Below are positions 57,810 to 64,000 of a DNA stretch of 64,000 nucleotides, one piece after another. The DNA comes from Odontocerum albicorne (Eukaryota > Arthropoda > Insecta > Trichoptera > Odontoceridae). The notes under the pieces are model-generated. The model was not told the origin of the DNA and made no database searches. It saw only the letters and a program-made list of their open reading frames with translations. The number at the start of each line of letters is the position of its first letter. Within the stretch, counting starts at the first letter, position 1. The DNA is taken from positions 13,577,238 to 13,641,237 of the forward strand of contig OX463856.1 of NCBI GenBank assembly GCA_949825065.1. The letters are read 5' to 3'. The position numbers and the translations under genes were made by a program.

Positions 57810-58491
57810 CACTGTTTCTCAAACTTTTTGATTTTGCGCAAATAAACATTAAAAAAATAACATCTAGACTTCGCGACACTCCTGAAAAATATGATGTATT
57901 TTTGATGCACGTGCACGTGGCAGCATTAATTTCATACTTGCACAAAGACGATAAGCTTTATCAGGTAAGCATATCTACTGGTTTACGAGTACCTTACTAA
58001 CAGGGCGTCACTAAAAATTAGAGACGAATGGTCGCGCAGTAACGTATTGAACTTCAGTGTCGAGGGTTGCCAGTTCGGACACCGCGCTGTGGTACTCCCC
58101 TCGAATGACACAGGCATTTTTCCGTCTAGTATTTGAGGGTGCAAGAATACCTTTGACTTCGGTCATATATTTTTTTACAATCGGTAAAACCAGTAACTTG
58201 CATGGTAACCTTTAATCCAAGTATGATTATGATTATGTACTTGCGCTATCTACTAACATACGAGTACATCCCTAATATTACACAAGAATATGAGTACATA
58301 TACAGATGTAGCTATTGGAATAAACAATGTATCAATATGACTAGAACTTTGAACTGTAATTTTTTGTAGTGTAAAAATGTGCTAATTTTTGTTTCCTTTT
58401 ATGTACGTAAGGTTTTTTTAATTTTCGCAACCCTCCTAATATTTCCCCTCAACTCCCCATGGATTTGCGACCAACAGGTTGAAAAACGATG
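57810..58491. mobile_element. hAT-like MITE
   Basis: It starts CACTGTTTCTCAAACTTTTTG and ends CAGGTTGAAAAACGATG, loosely inverted. The 8-bp flanks CCATAGCT (57802-57809) and CTCTAGCT (58492-58499) agree at six positions, as expected of an old hAT duplication. No ORF. Confidence 0.6.
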
Positions 58492-58539
58492 CTCTAGCTG
58501 AATGCCGTATTTGTATTTGAATTCTTTTTATTGATTGAA

Positions 58540-59275
58540 ACATACACACCATTACGCTGTTTCCCTGTGTGGTCTGGTAAAAACAGCACAAGACCATTAT
58601 TGAAACACACATATTTCACCTCTTCTACCTTCATACACCCTGTTATATGACTTCTACGATTTCTTTAACTTTTTACATTTCCTTCTTCCAAAATTTCGTT
58701 TACTTGATCCAACTATACTTTCTTTGGTGTTTACCAAGTACACGTTCCACCCACATTCGCATTGTATATTTGTTTTGTAGTAGTTTCTCATTAATTCGTT
58801 CTTCATGTCCAAACCCTCTCAAATTTATCTTTTTGATCTTAATACACCAGCAATTCATCGTTGATTACTTCATTTCGTATTCTATTACATATTATTCCCC
58901 CTACATGGAGTATACCATAGTTGTTATGTTAGTCTTCATTCATTCGTTCAACGTACCCAAACTATATATAAGTGTGCTGTTATTCATCTTACTAAACACA
59001 TCAACGCTTTGTTCATATTTAAATTATTATTCATCTTACTAAACACATCAACGCTTTGTTCATATATAAGTGTGCTGTTATTCATCTTACTAAACACATC
59101 AACGCTTTGTTCATATATAAGTGTGCTGTTATTCATCTTACTAAACACATCAACGCTTTGTTCATATTTAAATTATTATTCATCTTACTAAACACATCAA
59201 CGCTTTGTTCATATATAAGTGTGCTGTTATTCATCTTACTAAACACATCAACGCTTTGTTCATATTTACCTTAAT
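58540..59275 (-). pseudogene. LINE family A fragment with internal tandem expansion
   Basis: The minus-strand LINE C-terminus is recognisable to about 58965. From there a short piece (TTATTCATCTTACTAAACAC) is repeated six times to 59275. Plus-strand open frames here (58647-59042, 59009-59191, 59056-59274) arise from low stop density on the antisense strand and the repeat. Confidence 0.68.
58966..59275. repeat. Mixed 51/46-bp tandem array
   Basis: Two unit types share TTATTCATCTTACTAAACAC and ATCAACGCTTTGTTCATA. They alternate as long, short, long, long, short, long. Confidence 0.85.
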
Positions 59276-59464
59276 CTTAATTAATCGTACTTAAGTGTAA
59301 CATTTACGATTGTTTTTATGAAATGTGTTTTTTTGTCCTTGTTATGCTGATCTTTGTACGAATTAGGGAAACCTGTAATATGCAAAGGACCTGAAAAAGT
59401 TAATAAAAAATGGAGTTTAAATGGATGTGTAACAACCTGGTTATGAATTGAGTTTATGATAAAT

Positions 59465-59640
59465 GGAAATGGATGTTCAGCGTCCTGGTTATTCTTGGAT
59501 ATTCAACGTCCTCGTTATTCTTGGATATTCAACGTCCTGGTTAACAATGGAGTTTAAATGGAATGGATGTTCAACGTCCTGGTTAAAAATGGAGTTTAAA
59601 TGGAAATGGATGTTCAACGTCCTGGTTATTCTTCTCGCTA
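59465..59640. repeat. Irregular repeats of a GTTCAACGTCCTGGTTA motif
   Basis: Five units of variable length, three extended by AATGGAGTTTAAATGGA. Confidence 0.75.
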
Positions 59641-61359
59641 AGTCAGTTCGGGGATACGTGACGCCCGTCTTCATCCTTCGACAGAAATAACTCCTCGTGT
59701 AATTCTTAATGCCTAGAGGCCAAGTTATTAACAATAAATTACAGTCATCATCTCCCGTGGGAAGACAAATATTATTTTTGTACCTGTTTACTCACCGTTA
59801 GTGTATCCATCCTAACTATTGGCACACCCAATTTTTCTCTAGCTATGGGAACTCAAATTGCAAACTTTCCTTCGAATGTACCCCTTCATTCTGTTGTAAT
59901 TTTTGCAAACATCTGGATCGATCCGCAAATCATATTGCATGAAACTGCGATAGTCTACATTTAGCCTTACATAGGTACATCTTCGAAAAGATTGGCTACG
60001 CCTATCTAGTGGAGTCAAAGGATAGTTTTGTTGAATTTGAAGTTTTCTGTGAAAATTTTGGCAGTTTTCTGGGCTGTTTGAACGCCAGGCCTTAGCTGCA
60101 ATATAAGTATATTCACTGCTCTACAAATCATGTTCCTCTTCCTGTGACGTCAAACCCAGACCCCTTCAGTCAGTCGTTTCTACTATTCTTTTCCCATTGA
60201 GGTGTGTCGTTACCGCAGAAAGAGTCACATTGAATGGTTCCTTCTTTGTCACCAAGTGATGTTCCTTCTTTGTCACCAAGGGATGTTCCTTCTTTGTCAC
60301 TAGTATAAATTAATATTGACCCTTTTTACCCCCTCAACACGATAGTGGGATCTAACAGAACTGAATCCACATGCCTTGTTTGTCACTGATATTTAAGCTT
60401 AAATCAAGATATTTTTTTTGTAAAAAAAAAAGTGAAAATTTTGTGTGATATATCTTTACAGGTCTTCTTCAGTATACATAAGTTATTTTTTACTTTTCCA
60501 ATAATCATCTGTCCCTGATTCATGACCTTCTGTCTGTGCCCCGGTATCCTTTTCACAATCCAGTGTGGTGCCGGCAGAGGAGGGTCTCCCCCATGGGGAC
60601 AGCTTTTCCATCAAAGTAAAACTAGAGCCAATTTTCTTACAAGGATACGATTGCTGTGTAAGAAAACCTAATTCGTTCCTAGAGACAGTTTGAGTGGAGT
60701 GAAGAAAAATGCATTTAGTTGTTAAAAAGTCGTATATTTTGATTTAGTGTCCTTTATATTGAGTAGTTCAGTAGTCTTCCACATATTTCATACCCTCCCC
60801 TTTTTTTCAAACTGTCATTCACACAATTGTCGACCTGTTTCTATTATATCATATAATGCTCTATTAACTAATAATATTAACGATTTATCTCTCTCTTTCT
60901 CTGTGATTCTTTCTCTCTCTTATGTTCACTTTCTCTCATTTGTATCAATACGCTTTTTTTGAAAGGCCATGGAAAACAAGATAGAAAAAATTACAGTTGA
61001 TAAAAAAAATTACAAACATGATAGATTTCACCAATAAGATGGCAGGAGAACGTAACGAACGATTTGTTGCGTATAAATAAATGGCTTGCTTACCTGGAGA
61101 CGTAACATAAAAGTCGAAAATTTTAATGATCTGTAGAATGTTAGGTAATAAGACCTGAAGAAAAAAATAAGAAATCCAAATATCTAATCCAATATACTTG
61201 AGTTGTAAGTTAGCATACTTACACCATTTTTATATACTTCTTTGGTAAGAACAGTTTTTTATTAAAATTCGATTATACCATATATTTGACCTTGTTTTTG
61301 ATTAACAGCTCGTATTTCAATGGTCCGGAACTAATTCAGCATGACATGTTACTCGTTCT
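59641..61359. other. No gene seen
   Basis: A GC-richer patch at 60520-60605 has CTCCCCCATGGGGAC; function unknown. The upstream exon of the Ig gene was sought here and not found. Confidence 0.4.
60238..60302. repeat. 22-bp tandem repeat, three copies
   Basis: Unit GTTCCTTCTTTGTCACCAAG with a GAT joint. Confidence 0.85.
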
Positions 61360-62165
61360 TTATTTATTTATTTAACACTTTTATTGCAAATACAATCTGG
61401 CGGGCTTATTGCCAGGCGGTAATCTCTTCCAACAAAGCATACAAAAAGTAAACAAAGCAAGTTACATGGTCGCATAAATCATTCAAATGACTATCCATCC
61501 CCACGAAATCCATAAACACATACGTGAGCATATGCCCACGAACCCCACAAAGACGGACAATCACCCGAATATTATTTTTCATATAAAGTGAGAGATTATC
61601 AATCATAAGAAAAGGAAGGGACGGTGGAGAGGAAATGAAAAATCGGCAATGAAACACGTTATTTTACTGACTAGAAATTAAGAGTTTTTTCAGTTTCTTC
61701 TTAAATCATGCAAAGGACGGAGCGAGTCTTATACTGGTATGTAACTGATTCCAGAGTCTCACTGCATATACAGTAAAGGACGACGTAAAAAAAGAGAAGC
61801 GGTGAACTGGAAAGGCCAATAAACGATCTCTGTTTGAGCGTAGCGCTAATCCATGATTGGAAAGACGCTGACAATTTTGGGTGAGATAAGAGGGGACGGT
61901 GGGACAGTTAAGGATACAATAGAGGCAGTATGTGAATTTGGCGTCTATTTCTAATATTCAACCAGTGCAATGCCTTCTGGTATAGACGAGTAGTTATATG
62001 ATCGTACTTTCGTAGGTTGAAAATTAATCTACGACAAACATTTTGAAGACGCTGTAATTTGTCCAACTGTTCCTCTGTAACATCCAAATAACAGACGTCC
62101 GCATAGTCCAGAATCGGAAAAAGCAGAGATTGTGTTCTTTGTAGACCGTGTCGATAAAACGTTTG
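61360..62165 (-). pseudogene. CR1/Jockey-like LINE 3' end, second copy
   Basis: Same family as 20455-21110, better preserved. Minus strand gives the DYADVC-equivalent near 62090, LQRLQNVCRRLIFNLRKYDHI, and a decayed end near 61750. The 3' tail is TTGGAAGAGATTACCGCCTG followed by a run of AAAT units at 61360-61376, as expected of a LINE tail. Confidence 0.75.
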
Positions 62166-62754
62166 GTTTAATAGTGAAGTGGTTACAAGTTATTATTTGT
62201 ACTACTCTTACGTATCAAGACTGCACAGATTGGATTGTGAATATGGGCATTATACGTATTTTCATATGACTTTGGTTGCTTACGGTAATAAAATGAAGAA
62301 ATTTTCTTTCCAAATTCTAATTGTTGGTGTTTTTTATTCTTCCTATCGAAAAGATCATTTGACCACTGTAAAAAAATAAAACATGGTCCACCCATTACAT
62401 TATTTTTTTGTTTGTTTTATTTTATATGAATAATAACGTTTGAGAGTTGAAACTAAATAAATAAAATACCTCACCCTGTATATATAAGATTTTTTTTTTT
62501 TCGGTTACTAAATATCTATCAAGTAGTCATAAAATAAATAATTCATTTTTAAACCGTGTTTAAATATCATAAAATCCGCTTTGAGGGTAGATCCGTTGTG
62601 CGTAAACCAGAATTAAACTTAACGCATCGTAGGTAATTTAAATACTCAAACGCTTACAACAAGGAATAATGCACATTTTTAACTTTTATATTTAGTTAAA
62701 TAAAATAGCCCCAAAATACTTTGGGCTAGTTTCGTTAACGTAAATATTTCGATA
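62166..62754. other. No gene seen
   Basis: AT-rich; nothing recognised. Confidence 0.5.
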
Positions 62755-62885
62755 AAAATACAAAAATACAAAAAATACAGTCTTGTTTACGCTCCCCTGA
62801 AGATGAGGTGAAAGCCTTGAAACCGGTAGGGTTATACCGTCATAAAAAAAGTGGAATAAACAGTGTTTGTTAAAAATAAATTACA
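62755..62885 (+). repeat. Repeat E fragment, plus orientation
   Basis: GATGAGGTGAAAGCCTTGAA and ACCGGTAGGGTTATACCGTC, ending AACAGTGTTTGTTAAAAA. Similar clean-read words are common at 3' ends of invertebrate retroelements; no ORF remains. Confidence 0.65.
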
Positions 62886-62924
62886 AAAAATACAAAATAT
62901 TACATATTTTATAAATTTGTATGA

Positions 62925-63335
62925 TGGAAGTAAAACGTGGATAAATACTGATAGATGGCGAAGAAATGCGTGCATTCCGAAGAATGCATGGAGTGACAAT
63001 GTATAACAGAATACGAGATGAAGTGATTAGGGAATAATGTGAACTTAAGACTGATGAGTTAAGTAAGATGAAGAAGATTACTCTGAGATGGTTTGGATAT
63101 GTGGGACGAATTAATAAATAAAGATTAAAAAACAGATGAATAGTGCAAGTGTGGTAGAAGGTATGTGAGAGGAAGACCAAGGAAATTATGGTTGGATCTA
63201 ATAAGTGATATTCTGATTGAAGGAAACGTAGAAACTCAGAGAAATCGTAGAAGTTGTGTGCATGTGGAAGAGGCGAAGGATGTGTGTTGATATAGGAAAG
63301 TTCGGCGCTCTGTCTTCCTGTCTTTTCTAACAGGA
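62925..63335 (+). pseudogene. LINE family A fragment
   Basis: Reads RRMHGVTMYNRIRDEVI, then KKITLRWFGYVGRI, the RWFGHV block, and ends with RNRRSCV and a TTTCTAACAGGAAGATGGCG tail. Good length, several stops. Confidence 0.72.
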
Positions 63336-63339
63336 AGAT

Positions 63340-63655
63340 GGCGTAAAAAATGAGAAAAGAATGCGGATTGAAAAAATATAGTGTTTAAGGTAAAAAAAGT
63401 TGCATTAGATGGTTCGGTCACGTGGAAAGAATGAATTATGAAATATTTACAAAAATAATTTATAGGAGTAGTATAGAATGTTCGAGGTTTGGGAAGACTT
63501 AATATAACTAAATGAATTGAATTCTAAGAGAGGTTTTAGTGAAAATCCTTTAAAATAGGAGAGTTTGCATAACAAGGTGAAAGAAACATATTTCTGCTAG
63601 GATAGAATAAAATGGAAATCTGTTCTCTCTGTTTACCCCAATAGGGATATAGGTG
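63340..63655 (+). pseudogene. Fragment of a related LINE subfamily
   Basis: Directly after the previous fragment. It has its own RWFGHVERM-like segment (GCATTAGATGGTTCGGTCAC) and ends DRIKWKSVLSVYPNRDIG, similar to but distinct from family A. The two lie in the same orientation. Confidence 0.6.
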
Positions 63656-63805
63656 ATGATATATAAAAAAGAGTTGGTAAATTGCCGTCGACTACTAAGA
63701 ATATATGGAGTCGGGTGCATAGTAAAATATTTTTTAGATTCCTATAAAAAATGTAAAAACCTGAATTAATTTTTAAATTAGACTCCATGTTTCTTACTTT
63801 TGTGT

Positions 63806-63882
63806 TGCAAGGCACAAACGTTATGTATGTCGTGGTGCGAGGCACAAACGTTGTGTGTGTCGTGGTGCGAGGCACAAACTTT
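63806..63882. repeat. 31-bp tandem repeat, nearly three copies
   Basis: Unit GAGGCACAAACGTTGTGTGT then GTCGTGGTGC. Confidence 0.85.
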
Positions 63883-63884
63883 GT

Positions 63885-63965
63885 AAGGGTACCAATGGGA
63901 ATTAAACCCACATCTACTGGGCTGGAAGACATGCGTCCTACCAAGAAAATCACAGAGGTCGTCTA
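63885..63965 (-). mobile_element. tRNA-derived SINE head
   Basis: Minus strand: TTCTTGGTAGGACGCATGTC and GTGGGTTTAATTCCCA, A- and B-box-like in order. Confidence 0.55.
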
Positions 63966-64000
63966 TGTATTTGTATTTTAGATATGCAATTAGTTAGATC

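Overview
This is a window of animal nuclear DNA: AT-rich, with introns and many repeats, and no bacterial-style operons. It is almost certainly from an arthropod, probably an insect. The host gene has the exon signature of insect Dpr / zig-8 neuronal immunoglobulin proteins, and the mobile elements (mariner and other Tc1/mariner types, hAT, pogo-like, CR1/RTE-type LINEs, tRNA-derived SINEs) fit an insect. Some LINE tails look lepidopteran, but that is a weak impression.

The one host gene I can support lies on the minus strand and runs through most or all of the window. Four exons (54961-54859, 24083-24001, 21567-21431, 5849-5690) have canonical splice sites and matching phases. Spliced, they give 160 uninterrupted codons: a complete first Ig domain and the first half of a second. 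The exons for the signal peptide and for the end of Ig2 were not found and probably lie outside the window. The introns between the found exons are about 30.8, 2.4 and 15.6 kb. Everything else recognised here is intronic or flanking DNA.

The largest insertion is an LTR retrotransposon at 27006-36651 in the 30.8-kb intron. It has 1450-bp LTRs with no difference seen, a 4-bp target duplication (ATAC) and a Lys-tRNA-like primer site. It carries only a short gag-like ORF with a CCHC knuckle and two decayed protease starts; no reverse transcriptase or integrase was seen. The rest of its interior is built of hairpin-forming tandem repeats, so it looks like a young non-autonomous element that depends on another element's enzymes.

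Other DNA elements: a mariner with both terminal repeats (13068-14191) but a frameshift at its last catalytic aspartate; internally deleted relatives of another Tc1/mariner-type transposon (14886-15062, 48543-49081) and two longer remnants of that type (25390-25735, 52740-53390); mariner scraps (21140-21315, 54060-54260); a pogo-like MITE (44042-44843); a piggyBac-like MITE candidate (5977-6488); and hAT remnants (42092-42700, 57810-58491).

Retroposons: one decayed long LINE (1896-3725), about ten 3' fragments of a second LINE family, two CR1/Jockey-like 3' ends, two other LINE ends, and tRNA-derived SINEs, some with a tail resembling the CR1/Jockey-like LINE tail. Several minisatellites (48, 41, 35, 42 and 51 bp), a 276-bp AT tract and several strong inverted repeats complete the picture. 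Two of the minisatellites grew inside separate copies of one dispersed repeat. All calls were made by eye from the sequence, without database searches.
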